NCBI GenBank assembly: GCA_934589225.1
Contig: CAKTNS010000032.1
Span: forward strand, 1 to 34,247
DNA from: an uncultured Oscillospiraceae bacterium
GTDB taxonomy: Bacteria > Bacillota > Clostridia > Oscillospirales > Oscillospiraceae
Direction of reading: 5' to 3'
DNA length: 34,247 nucleotides
Under the pieces are notes generated by a model. It worked only from the letters and a program-made list of their open reading frames with translations. It was not told the origin of the DNA and ran no database searches. This document shows, one piece after another, positions 1-5,896 of the stretch. A program made the translations under genes and the position numbers. The stretch's first letter is position 1, and each line of letters begins with the position of its first letter.

Positions 1-55
1 CCGCAGACTGTAACCCATGTGTCTTCCCTATGTGTTACCCATGTTTCTCTTGACA
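1..55. mobile_element. Transposon/IS terminus (partial, at window edge)
   Basis: Two 12-bp repeats, TGTAACCCATGT (9-20) and TGTTACCCATGT (33-44), lie 24 bp apart. The same architecture, with slightly different sequence, occurs reverse-complemented at 34195-34247. Host-like repeat sequence begins at about position 56 (AGATTGCCGCCCC), which matches the right half of an intact hairpin repeat at 33797-33815. I infer the end of an insertion sequence whose body lies outside the window. Multiple short terminal repeats are known from IS21-type elements, but no transposase is visible and the family is not assigned. Confidence 0.5.
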
Positions 56-118
56 AGATTGCCGCCCCTACATGCCGTTGATATATGGTACCGTTCAACC
101 ACACAGGGTATATTCGTT
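56..118. repeat. Half of palindromic intergenic repeat (family R1)
   Basis: Starts in the loop of the GGGCGGC/GCCGCCC hairpin (right arm at 61-67) and continues into the conserved flank GTTCAACCACACAGG followed by a GTATATTCG-like stretch. Matches the R1 units at 1879-1963, 2209-2334, 33215-33320 and 33755-33830. The left arm is missing because the transposon-like terminus replaces it. Confidence 0.7.
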
Positions 119-140
119 ACATTCCCCCGGCGGGAAAAAC

Positions 141-169
141 TTTACAACCCCGCTTTTTCCGGTTATAAT
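141..169 (+). promoter_or_regulatory. Promoter of the PIG-L deacetylase gene
   Basis: TTTACA (141-146), a 17-bp spacer and TATAAT (164-169). Transcription would start near 176, about 24 nt before the chosen TTG start. This rules out the longer reading frame that begins at position 17. Confidence 0.75.
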
Positions 170-199
170 AACGAAAAAACAAGACCGGAGGGGAATCAT

Positions 200-1660
200 T
201 TGCGGGGACTTAAAAAATTCATTCTGGCGGCATTGCTCCTAATGTGCCTGCCGCTGGTGGCCAATGCCCAGGAGGCCCGGGACATCAGTGGGGCGGAGCT
301 GGTGACGGAAAGCTCCGGCATTCCAAGCGTCAGCGCCCTTTTTGACGGGGACCGGGTTTCCGGCAGGAAGACGGGGGAGGGGGCCTTTCTGACCCTTCGA
401 TCCTCGGAGGGCTTCGGCTCTGCCTACCTGATTTTTGACCGGGAATACGGGGCCTTTACGGTGACGGATGAGGATACCGGGGAGACCCGAACCGTGGGGG
501 AGGAGGGCTTTTTGCACACCTTTCTGGACCTGGAGGCCCTGTTCGGCCACGCCCCCCAGACACTCACCCTCCGCTTTGAAAACGGCCCTGCGGCATTGCT
601 GGAGCTGACCCTCTTCACCCCGGGGCAGGTTCCCGACTGGGTGCAGCGGTGGGAAACTCCTGTTGAAAACGGGGCGGACCTGGTGCTGTTTTCCACCCAC
701 GCCGATGACGAGCAGCTGTTTTTCGCCGGTGTCCTGCCTTATTACGCCGGAGAGCGGGGAGACCGGGTGCAGGTGGTTTATATGACCAACCACCGGAACA
801 TTACCAAGGACGGCCATCTGCGCTGCCACGAGGCCCTGGACGGCCTGTGGGCCGTGGGCGTCCGGAATTATCCGGTGTTCGGGGGCTTTGCGGATTATTA
901 TTGTAAGAGCCTGAAGGATGCCGTGGCCCTCTACAGCTATATGGGGGTGGAGCAGGAGGAAATGCTGGGCTACGTTGTAGAGCAGCTGCGCCGTTTTAAA
1001 CCCTTGGTTGCCGTGGGCCATGACTTGAACGGAGAATACGGCCACGGGGGCCACATGCTCTATGCGGACCTGCTGACCCAGGCGGTGGAGCTGGCCACTG
1101 ACCCGGAACGCTTCCCGGAATCCGCCCAGGCCTACGGCACCTGGGACACCCCCAAGGTGTATCTGCATTTATATGAAGAAAACCAGATCACCATGGACTG
1201 GGATAAGCCTTTGGAGCACTTCGGCGGCATGACCGCCTTTGAGGTCACCAAAACCAAGGGCTTCCCCTGCCACAAAAGCCAGACCCAGGACTTTGCCTGG
1301 TATATGAGTGGCATCAACCGGGCGGCGGACATCCCCAAATACAGCCCCTGCCTCTACGGCCTCTACCGCACCACCGTCGGCCCGGACCAGGCGAAAAACG
1401 ACTTCTTCGAAAACCTGACCACCTACGCCGAGCAAGCCCGCCTGGAACAGGAGCGGCTGGAGGAAGAAAAACGCCTGGAACAGGAGCGTTTGGAACAGGA
1501 ACGCCAAGAACAAGAGCGCCAGTCCCAGGAACCCACCGAAGCCCCCCGGCAGCCAGAGCCCAGCGCCCGGCCATTGCTCCAAAAGCCCGGCTACGCCCTG
1601 CTGCTGCCGCTGTGTGCCCTTGCGGCGTTTTTTCTCCTGTTTTGCCGAAAGAAAAAATAA
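200..1660 (+). CDS. Secreted, membrane-anchored PIG-L (LmbE-like) deacetylase
   Basis: Predicted zinc-dependent N-deacetylase of the PIG-L/LmbE family, which removes acetyl groups from N-acetylglucosamine-type sugars; the substrate here is unknown. The TTG start at 200 follows GGAGGGG (187-193) and a good promoter, giving 486 aa. A signal peptide (KK, hydrophobic stretch, ending VANA before QE) is followed by a beta-rich region (about 25-150) that may bind carbohydrate. The catalytic domain starts with STHADDEQ (H167, D169, D170, E171, the HxDDE metal and catalytic motif) and has a GHGGH motif (H282, H285) supplying the third ligand. After about residue 410 comes a charged run of LEQER-type heptads, probably coiled coil, then a Pro-rich spacer, a hydrophobic helix and a terminal CRKKK. 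The enzyme is probably tethered on the outside of the membrane, with the catalytic domain held off by the coiled coil. It is monocistronic, upstream of a tRNA promoter. Family assignment is firm; the anchoring model is inference. Confidence 0.85.
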   Translation: MRGLKKFILAALLLMCLPLVANAQEARDISGAELVTESSGIPSVSALFDGDRVSGRKTGEGAFLTLRSSEGFGSAYLIFDREYGAFTVTDEDTGETRTVGEEGFLHTFLDLEALFGHAPQTLTLRFENGPAALLELTLFTPGQVPDWVQRWETPVENGADLVLFSTHADDEQLFFAGVLPYYAGERGDRVQVVYMTNHRNITKDGHLRCHEALDGLWAVGVRNYPVFGGFADYYCKSLKDAVALYSYMGVEQEEMLGYVVEQLRRFKPLVAVGHDLNGEYGHGGHMLYADLLTQAVELATDPERFPESAQAYGTWDTPKVYLHLYEENQITMDWDKPLEHFGGMTAFEVTKTKGFPCHKSQTQDFAWYMSGINRAADIPKYSPCLYGLYRTTVGPDQAKNDFFENLTTYAEQARLEQERLEEEKRLEQERLEQERQEQERQSQEPTEAPRQPEPSARPLLQKPGYALLLPLCALAAFFLLFCRKKK

Positions 1661-1683
1661 TTCCCGGAAAAACAAAAAAGAAC

Positions 1684-1712
1684 TTGACAAATTATCCCCT
1701 CTGTGCTACTAT
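1684..1712 (+). promoter_or_regulatory. Promoter of tRNA-Arg
   Basis: TTGACA (1684-1689), 17-bp spacer, TACTAT (1707-1712), 24 bp before the mature tRNA. A small CGTTC/GAACG hairpin occupies the precursor leader (about 1720-1732). Confidence 0.8.
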
Positions 1713-1735
1713 ATCTAAGCGTTCAGCGAACGTAT

Positions 1736-1812
1736 GCGCCGGTAGCTCAGTTGGATAGAGTGACTGACTACGAATCAGTAGGTCGGGGGTTCGAGTCCCT
1801 TCCGGCGTACCA
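1736..1812 (+). tRNA. tRNA-Arg (anticodon ACG)
   Basis: Complete cloverleaf: acceptor GCGCCGG/CCGGCGT, D-stem GCTC/GAGT, anticodon stem ACTGA/TCAGT with loop CTACGAA (anticodon ACG, read as ICG after deamination), variable AGGTC, T-stem GGGGG/CCCTT with loop TTCGAGT, discriminator A and encoded CCA (1810-1812). It decodes CGN arginine codons. Its own promoter and terminator flank it. An exact inverted copy of its last 18 stem/loop bases lies just past the terminator. Confidence 0.97.
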
Positions 1813-1817
1813 AAAAA

Positions 1818-1850
1818 TCAGGTCATCCAGTAGGATGGCCTGATTTTTTT
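1818..1850 (+). terminator. Intrinsic terminator of tRNA-Arg
   Basis: Near-perfect 11-bp stem TCAGGTCATCC/GGATGGCCTGA (1818-1828, 1833-1843; one G·T pair) with an AGTA loop and a T7 run. An A6 run precedes the stem, so it could work in both directions. Confidence 0.9.
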
Positions 1851-1851
1851 G

Positions 1852-1869
1852 CGCCGGAAGGGACTCGAA
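1852..1869 (-). repeat. Inverted exact copy of the tRNA-Arg 3' end
   Basis: This 18-bp stretch is the exact reverse complement of 1790-1807 (T-loop, T-stem 3' strand and acceptor 3' strand of the tRNA). With the terminator between them, the two copies make an 80-bp imperfect palindrome. Only transcripts that read through the terminator would contain it. Confidence 0.85.
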
Positions 1870-1878
1870 GGGATATCA

Positions 1879-1963
1879 CCTGTGTGGTTGAATGGTGCTA
1901 CGCCTGTAGGGGCGGCTATTAGCCGCCCGCCACGTACCGATTACAACCTGTGCGGTTGAATGG
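1879..1963 (-). repeat. Palindromic intergenic repeat R1
   Basis: Reverse-oriented unit: flank CCTGTGTGGTTGAATGG, hairpin GGGGCGGCTATTAGCCGCCC, then CGCCACGT and a second flank AACCTGTGCGGTTGAATGG. The hairpin arms are GGGCGGC/GCCGCCC. Copies at both ends of the window share both flanks and the hairpin. Confidence 0.8.
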
Positions 1964-1978
1964 AATCACATATCGACA

Positions 1979-2102
1979 TGTCATTCCGAGGGAGCGAATG
2001 CGAGTCGAGGAATCTTCCCGAGTTGCAGATTTTCTCTTGTGGTGGTTCATTATCCAACGTGGTGGATTCCTCTACTCCGCTGGCGCTGCGGTCGGAATGA
2101 CA
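1979..2102. repeat. MITE-like element R2, copy 1
   Basis: A 124-bp stretch with perfect 11-bp terminal inverted repeats, TGTCATTCCGA (1979-1989) and TCGGAATGACA (2092-2102). A second inverted pair lies inside (GAGGAATC/GATTCCTC), so the RNA or single-stranded DNA would form a long hairpin. Related copies lie at 33450-33575 and 34008-34134. No open frame and no clear target-site duplication. Confidence 0.7.
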
Positions 2103-2208
2103 CAATGGGGGGACGTTTTCTGGTATTATCGGAAACAGTTCCGTCCTTTCGGGCCGGAACGGCACATAGGCCGTTCCCTACGGTTTCGCTGGTGGGTGGT
2201 TTCGTTCA

Positions 2209-2334
2209 ACCGCACGGGTTGTATACGGAACGTTGCTTGGCGATGAATCATCGCCGCTACATTGCGTGATACCGTTCAACCGCACGGGTTGTATATGCAA
2301 CGTGGCGGGCGGCTAATAGCCGCCCCTACTTGCG
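2209..2334 (+). repeat. Two tandem R1 palindromic units
   Basis: Two units share CGTTCAACCGCACGGGTTG and an AACGT-GGC core. The second has the usual hairpin GGGCGGC/GCCGCCC; in the first the hairpin is GGCGATG-AAT-CATCGCC. Both arms changed together, so the pairing is kept. Confidence 0.75.
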
Positions 2335-2386
2335 TAATTTCATTTAACCAACGCAATCCAAAAACGGGCACGTTCGTCCCCCAAAT

Positions 2387-2451
2387 AATTGTCAATTGTC
2401 CATTGTCAATTGTCAATTTAAAAAACTGTCAACTGTCAACTGTCCACTGTC
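2387..2451. repeat. Heptanucleotide tandem repeats
   Basis: Two tracts: AATTGTC, AATTGTC, CATTGTC, AATTGTC (2387-2414), then AACTGTC three times and CACTGTC (2424-2451). The first tract, extended to 32 bp (2387-2418), is the exact reverse complement of 33048-33079. Confidence 0.9.
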
Positions 2452-2472
2452 AACTCTTCTCCCCCTTCGCGC

Positions 2473-2506
2473 AAAAAAGCACCGCCGCGTTTTACGGCGG
2501 CGGTGC
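2473..2506 (-). terminator. Terminator of the small P-loop gene
   Basis: On the minus strand a 9-bp GC-rich stem (arms at 2479-2487 and 2498-2506) is followed by a T6 run (2473-2478), 17 nt past the stop codon of the gene ending at 2523. Confidence 0.9.
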
Positions 2507-2522
2507 AGGAGGATGTTGCGAC

Positions 2523-2930
2523 TTACAGGTACTTCTTCATACCCTCAGAAGCGGTCTCGGGATCGGCGGAGATGGTCATGGTGATCTCCATGTTGTTCTC
2601 CTTGGCGAAGTTCGCCACCCAATCCACAAAGGCCTCGTTGGCAGCCTGGTCCTGACCGATGGTCTTGTACAGGTTGTCGATGAACACGTTGGTGATGTCA
2701 AAGTTGCCTGCGTGCAGGCCGCTCAGGAAGCCCTTGAGCATATCGGGGGAGCTGATGCCGTACTCCTGGGAGTCTACCAGACGGACTTTGTAAGTAACGT
2801 CGTAGGTCAGCTTCTTGCCGTACTCAATGCAGACCACGTCGCCGTGGGCATCGTCCACCGCGGTATGGATGGCGTCGAGCAACTTCTTGGTCTTGCCAGA
2901 GCCCTTCAGGCCCATAATAACATGAATCAT
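2523..2930 (-). CDS. Small P-loop NTPase-like protein of unknown function
   Basis: 135 aa. The N-terminus, MIHVIMGLKGSGKT, has a Walker A motif (residues 7-14). A hydrophobic strand ending in D (TNVFIDN, about residue 84) could be Walker B. No further domain is visible, and the protein is shorter than a usual AAA or RecA core. Family-level function is not known to me; similar short ATP-binding proteins occur as conserved hypotheticals in clostridia. The start at 2930 is supported by AAAGGAGG 8 nt upstream. It has its own promoter (2977-3005) and terminator, so it is a stand-alone transcript downstream of the glycosyltransferase. The C-terminal half is acidic and predicted soluble. It could be a small regulatory ATPase or nucleotide kinase-like fold; I do not assign a reaction. 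Confidence 0.8.
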   Translation of the reverse strand: MIHVIMGLKGSGKTKKLLDAIHTAVDDAHGDVVCIEYGKKLTYDVTYKVRLVDSQEYGISSPDMLKGFLSGLHAGNFDITNVFIDNLYKTIGQDQAANEAFVDWVANFAKENNMEITMTISADPETASEGMKKYL

Positions 2931-2976
2931 CGGAATTTCCTCCTTTGCTTAACCAAAATAAATCTGGCTTGGTATC

Positions 2977-3005
2977 ATTCTAACAGCAATCGGCTGTTTT
3001 TGCAA
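2977..3005 (-). promoter_or_regulatory. Promoter of the P-loop gene
   Basis: Minus strand: TTGCAA (3000-3005), 17-bp spacer, TAGAAT (2977-2982). Confidence 0.7.
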
Positions 3006-3012
3006 TAGGGAA

Positions 3013-3029
3013 TTTGTGAAATTCACAAA
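3013..3029. promoter_or_regulatory. Perfect palindrome upstream of the P-loop promoter
   Basis: TTTGTGAA-A-TTCACAAA lies 7 bp upstream of the -35 box and just after the displaced glycosyltransferase stop. No T-run follows, so an operator is more likely than a terminator. The half-site resembles TTGTGA-type operators, but the 1-bp spacing does not fit the Rex consensus. Confidence 0.4.
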
Positions 3030-3034
3030 CCGTT

Positions 3035-3156
3035 TTATCTTTTGCTTTCATAGGCCTCTTGGCCGTCGGTCAGGCACAGGGGCAGCTTGCGGAAGGTAAA
3101 GCTCAGCCACAGCAGCACATGGACAATGGAAAGCATGGGAACAAAGTCTCCGCCCC
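3035..3156 (-). pseudogene. Displaced C-terminal tail of the glycosyltransferase (frameshift)
   Basis: In the alternative frame the reading continues from the G-run at 3153-3156 with GGDFVPMLSIVHVLLWLSFT and a hydrophilic end ESKR, stopping at 3035. This gives the last membrane helix and a typical basic terminus. The in-frame version instead ends in a Cys-rich nonsense stretch. One missing G in the GGGG run would restore it. It may be a true mutation or an assembly error. Confidence 0.65.
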
Positions 3157-4230
3157 AAAATACTCTGTCAGGTAGTTGGTATAGGTCATGCCGGAAATCA
3201 GGATGCAGCCGACGGCATACCACCGGTATTGGGGACGGAGCAGGGCCAGAACCACCAGCAGGATGTCCGCCAGATAGGTGTAGCGCTCGTGCATCCCCGG
3301 CAGGAACAGGACGCAGGTCCAGGCGCTCCATATGGACACGATCAGGAAGCTCTCAATGTCCTCCTTCAGAACCTTGCCCTTACAGAGAAAATCGTAAAGA
3401 AACAGCCCCAGAATCAGCAGGGTCACGGCAATGGCGCACAGGTGCATGCTGTTCCAATCCGGGTGGAACATCAGCCAGAATGTGGTGCCGTTAAAGCTCA
3501 TACCGGCATACTCCGTGGTTTGCAGCAGGTAAACATCCAGCACGGCGGTCAGAGGTCTGCCCTGGAGGTAGGCCGGAATGCCGGTGGCCCAGAGCACCGC
3601 CGCCGTGATCAGGAAGGACAGCAGGGAGAAGTTTTTCCGGCTGATATACACATACAGATACACAGGGATCACGAAAACCGTTTGCAGCTTCAGGGCAAGG
3701 CCGATGCCCAGGGCGATGAAGGAAACGGTGTAGTGCTCCTTATAGAGGGTATACAGCGACAGCACACACAAAAAGCCATACATGGCGTCGCACTGGCCCC
3801 ATACGGCGGAATTGAGGAATACCGTGGGCAGGAAAATCACCACCGTGTAAACCGTGTTCCAGGCCCTTCCCAGCACCCGCTCGCCCTGCTCTCTGGCCAC
3901 GGCCCAGGCGCAGAACAGCGCCAGCAGGAAGTCAAAGGTAATGGAAACATACTTATAAAGGTGGACCAGGGAGCCCGGCAGCCGGGTCAGCAGCACGATC
4001 AGGGTCTGGTAGAAAATATTGTAGTCCCCGATCTGCTCTTTCATGGCAGCGAAGCCGCCGTTTTCCCGGAACATCTGTGCCCAGGGCACCAGGCACAGCT
4101 TCATGTCCGGCGTTTCAAAGTCCAGTGCCGACATCCGGGCCGCCAGGGCCAGGGCGGTGACAACGCAGAAGAACAGGACGTTTTTCCGCTCCACCAGCCA
4201 GTCGATGAGCTTTCTCTCGTATTTCAGCAT
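3103..4230 (-). CDS. GT-C fold membrane glycosyltransferase (Gpi18-like)
   Basis: Polytopic membrane protein of 375 aa in the frame shown, resembling the Gpi18-like mannosyltransferase group (GT-C fold, polyprenyl-phosphate sugar donors). The first extracytoplasmic loop carries the acidic patch DFETPD followed by a PW motif (about residues 36-51), as in GT-C enzymes. About nine further hydrophobic segments follow. GMHERYTY (HERY at 314-317) is the late conserved loop motif of this group. The start at 4230 has AAGGAGAG 6 nt upstream. It lies about 120 bp downstream of pgi on the same strand and may be co-transcribed, with a strong inverted repeat between them. The C-terminus is altered by a frameshift near residue 359 (see 3035-3156). 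Sugar and acceptor cannot be read from sequence. Family is fairly sure; activity is unknown if the frameshift is real. Confidence 0.75.
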   Translation of the reverse strand: MLKYERKLIDWLVERKNVLFFCVVTALALAARMSALDFETPDMKLCLVPWAQMFRENGGFAAMKEQIGDYNIFYQTLIVLLTRLPGSLVHLYKYVSITFDFLLALFCAWAVAREQGERVLGRAWNTVYTVVIFLPTVFLNSAVWGQCDAMYGFLCVLSLYTLYKEHYTVSFIALGIGLALKLQTVFVIPVYLYVYISRKNFSLLSFLITAAVLWATGIPAYLQGRPLTAVLDVYLLQTTEYAGMSFNGTTFWLMFHPDWNSMHLCAIAVTLLILGLFLYDFLCKGKVLKEDIESFLIVSIWSAWTCVLFLPGMHERYTYLADILLVVLALLRPQYRWYAVGCILISGMTYTNYLTEYFGAETLFPCFPLSMCCCG

Positions 4231-4273
4231 ATTGTTCTCTCCTTATACCTCTTTCTCCCTGAAATACACATAG

Positions 4274-4308
4274 GGGGCTACTCCGCGAAAAAAGTTGGGA
4301 GCAGCCCC
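4274..4308 (-). terminator. Inverted repeat after pgi (possible weak terminator)
   Basis: 11-bp arms GGGGCTACTCC (4274-4284) and GGAGCAGCCCC (4298-4308; one G·T pair). On the minus strand a T6 run lies in the loop rather than after the stem, so termination is doubtful; it could instead set relative expression of pgi and the downstream glycosyltransferase. Confidence 0.4.
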
Positions 4309-4351
4309 GCAGTAAGGGAATGTGATTTTTGTCCGTTCTGGGTTTTGCGTT

Positions 4352-5659
4352 TTACTGCTGCTCGTAGCCGGGCTTGCCCAGGAGCTGGAACATGTTCCGC
4401 TTGTAGAACTCCACACCGGGCTGATTGAAGGGGTTCACGCCCAGGATGTAGGCGGAGACGCCGCAGCACAGCTCCAGGAAGTAGAACATTTCGCCCACCT
4501 TCCGGTCGTTCAGGGTGCCGCAGTCCATGGTGATGACGGGGACACCGCCGTCCACGTGGGCAGCCAGGGTGCCCAGGTAGGCCTTTTCGTCTACAAAATC
4601 CAGGCTCTTGCCCGCCAGGTAGTTGAGGCCGTCCAGGTTCTTGTCGTCGCCGGAGATGACCATCTTCTCTTCGGGGGCATCAAAGCGGACCATGGTCTCG
4701 AAGATGTTTCTGGGGCCCTGCTGGATCATCTGGCCCAGGGAGTGCAGGTCCGCGGTGAACTCGGCGGTAACGGGGAAGATGCCCTTGCCGTCCTTGCCCT
4801 CGGACTCGCCGAAGAGCTGCTGCCACCAGCCGCCGAACATCTTGAAGCCCGGCTCGAAGCTCTCAAAGAGCTCCATGGCCTTGCCGTTGCGGTACAGCAG
4901 GTTCCGCACGGCGGCGTACAGCCACACGGGGTTATCAAAGGAGCGCAGGTCGTAGGCCTCCTTGGCATCCATGGCGCCGCCCAGCAGTTCCATGATGTCC
5001 ACACCGGCCACGGCCAGAGGCAGCAGGCCCACGGGGGTCAGCACGGAGAACCGGCCGCCCACGTTTGCGGGGATGACGAAGGTCTCCCAGCCCTCTTCCG
5101 TGGCCATCTGCCGCAGAGCGCCCTTGCAGGGGTCAGTAATGGCATAGATGCGGCCCTTGGCCCCTTCCACGCCGTATTTGGCCTCCAGCATTTCCCGCAG
5201 AGCCCGGGTGGCAATGGCGGGCTCGGTGGTGGTGCCGGACTTGGAGATGATGGCAATGGAGAAATCCTTGCCCTCCAGCAGGCGGCACAGCTCATTCCAG
5301 TGCCGGGTGCTCAGGCCGTTGCCCGCGAAATAGATCTGGGGGTCGCCCTTGCCCTTGCCCATATTGTGGTTGGGGCCTTGCAGCAGCTCTATGGCGGCAC
5401 GGGGGCCTAAGTAGCTGCCGCCGATGCCGATGACCACGAACACGTCGGAGTCATTGCGAATCTTCCGGGCAGCGCTCTGGATGCGCAGGATCTCTTCGTT
5501 TGCCTCCCGGGTGGGCAGGTTCAGCCAGCCCAGGAAGTCGTTGCCGGCACCGGTGCCCTCGGTCAGGGTGGCGTGGGCCTGGGCCACTTCCTTTTCCATG
5601 GCCAGAAGATCCGGCAGGGCGATCTGGCCCCATACATGGGAAATATCTACTTTGATCAT
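4352..5659 (-). CDS. pgi: Glucose-6-phosphate isomerase
   Basis: Interconverts glucose-6-phosphate and fructose-6-phosphate in cytosolic glycolysis and gluconeogenesis. The chosen ATG at 5659 (MIKVDIS) gives 435 aa, close to the Firmicute type of about 450. Longer in-frame starts put the AAAGAAAGG ribosome site directly against the ATG, so the start is uncertain by a few codons. Visible: nucleotide/sugar-binding loop GIGGSYLGPRAA, SIS-domain phosphate site SKSGTTTEPA, family signature NVGGRFSV, and a C-terminal signature region with LGVNPFNQPGVEFYK. All are intact. It is transcribed divergently from the pyrimidine operon and is followed by the glycosyltransferase on the same strand. High confidence. 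Confidence 0.97.
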   Translation of the reverse strand: MIKVDISHVWGQIALPDLLAMEKEVAQAHATLTEGTGAGNDFLGWLNLPTREANEEILRIQSAARKIRNDSDVFVVIGIGGSYLGPRAAIELLQGPNHNMGKGKGDPQIYFAGNGLSTRHWNELCRLLEGKDFSIAIISKSGTTTEPAIATRALREMLEAKYGVEGAKGRIYAITDPCKGALRQMATEEGWETFVIPANVGGRFSVLTPVGLLPLAVAGVDIMELLGGAMDAKEAYDLRSFDNPVWLYAAVRNLLYRNGKAMELFESFEPGFKMFGGWWQQLFGESEGKDGKGIFPVTAEFTADLHSLGQMIQQGPRNIFETMVRFDAPEEKMVISGDDKNLDGLNYLAGKSLDFVDEKAYLGTLAAHVDGGVPVITMDCGTLNDRKVGEMFYFLELCCGVSAYILGVNPFNQPGVEFYKRNMFQLLGKPGYEQQ

Positions 5660-5684
5660 GTGTACAAGACACATCCTTTCTTTT

Positions 5685-5714
5685 ATTTTAGTTTTCGGCT
5701 CTATGTTACCGCAA
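5685..5714 (-). promoter_or_regulatory. Probable pgi promoter
   Basis: Minus strand TTGCGG (5709-5714), 18-bp spacer, TAAAAT (5685-5690). A second possible pair (TTGCGC, 17 bp, TAACAT) lies slightly upstream. Both are weak matches. Confidence 0.4.
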
Positions 5715-5781
5715 AAGTCCTTTGGGCGCAAGTCCCGGAAGCAGAATTTTTTCGGCTTTCCAAAAATTTTTTAGTTTCCTG

Positions 5782-5810
5782 TTGACATTCAAATCCCACC
5801 ATGGTAGAAT
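5782..5810 (+). promoter_or_regulatory. Promoter of the pyrimidine operon
   Basis: TTGACA (5782-5787), 17-bp spacer, TAGAAT (5805-5810). The start site is expected near 5816-5818, giving a leader of about 80 nt that contains an intrinsic terminator. Confidence 0.85.
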
Positions 5811-5818
5811 AAATCGAA

Positions 5819-5881
5819 ATGCGGCGAGGAACCGTAGAAGTGACTTGCCGGTTGGCAAGCTTTTTTTATGCGCAGATGTAG
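5819..5881 (+). promoter_or_regulatory. Transcription attenuator in the pyr leader, with possible leader ORF
   Basis: The hairpin CTTGCC-GGTT-GGCAAG (5844-5859) followed by CT7 (to 5867) is an intrinsic terminator inside the leader. AACCG (5830-5834) can pair with CGGTT (5849-5853), the loop and last stem base, as a possible competitor or pseudoknot. A 20-codon frame starts at the ATG at 5819, practically at the expected transcript start, runs through the terminator (TTT TTT TAT over the U-run) and stops at 5879-5881 just before the pyrC ribosome site. This layout is like the UTP-sensitive leader of enterobacterial pyrBI. I do not see the PyrR binding-loop consensus. The terminator is clear; the mechanism is inference. 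Confidence 0.7.
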
Positions 5882-5896
5882 AAAGGAGACTTATTC

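Larger units (their letters stand above)
1870..2460. repeat. Intergenic repeat cluster without genes
   Basis: I see no credible coding sequence here. The stretch is a mosaic of R1 palindrome units (1879-1963, 2209-2277, 2269-2334), a 124-bp element with terminal inverted repeats (1979-2102), a GGAACGGC/GCCGTTCC hairpin (about 2150-2185) and heptanucleotide tandem repeats (2387-2451). Members of the same families recur at 33028-34194. Short open frames through it are by-products of the repeats. Confidence 0.8.

Noticed and set aside
17..199. N-terminal extension of the PIG-L reading frame
   Set aside because: It runs through the transposon-like terminus, a repeat and the promoter; the signal peptide and ribosome site fit the TTG at 200.
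2387..2451. CRISPR array
   Set aside because: The repeats are 7 bp in tandem without spacers; no cas genes in the window.
2262..3008. Plus-strand open frame across repeats and opposite the P-loop gene
   Set aside because: It begins in R1 repeats and then reads the opposite strand of a gene that has its own promoter, ribosome site and terminator.
3013..3029. Rex binding site
   Set aside because: The half-sites look similar, but the centre is 1 bp instead of the 4 bp in the Rex consensus, so it is listed only as an unassigned palindrome.
5819..5881. PyrR-binding leader
   Set aside because: The PyrR binding-loop consensus is not visible in this leader; the terminator alone does not show PyrR control.
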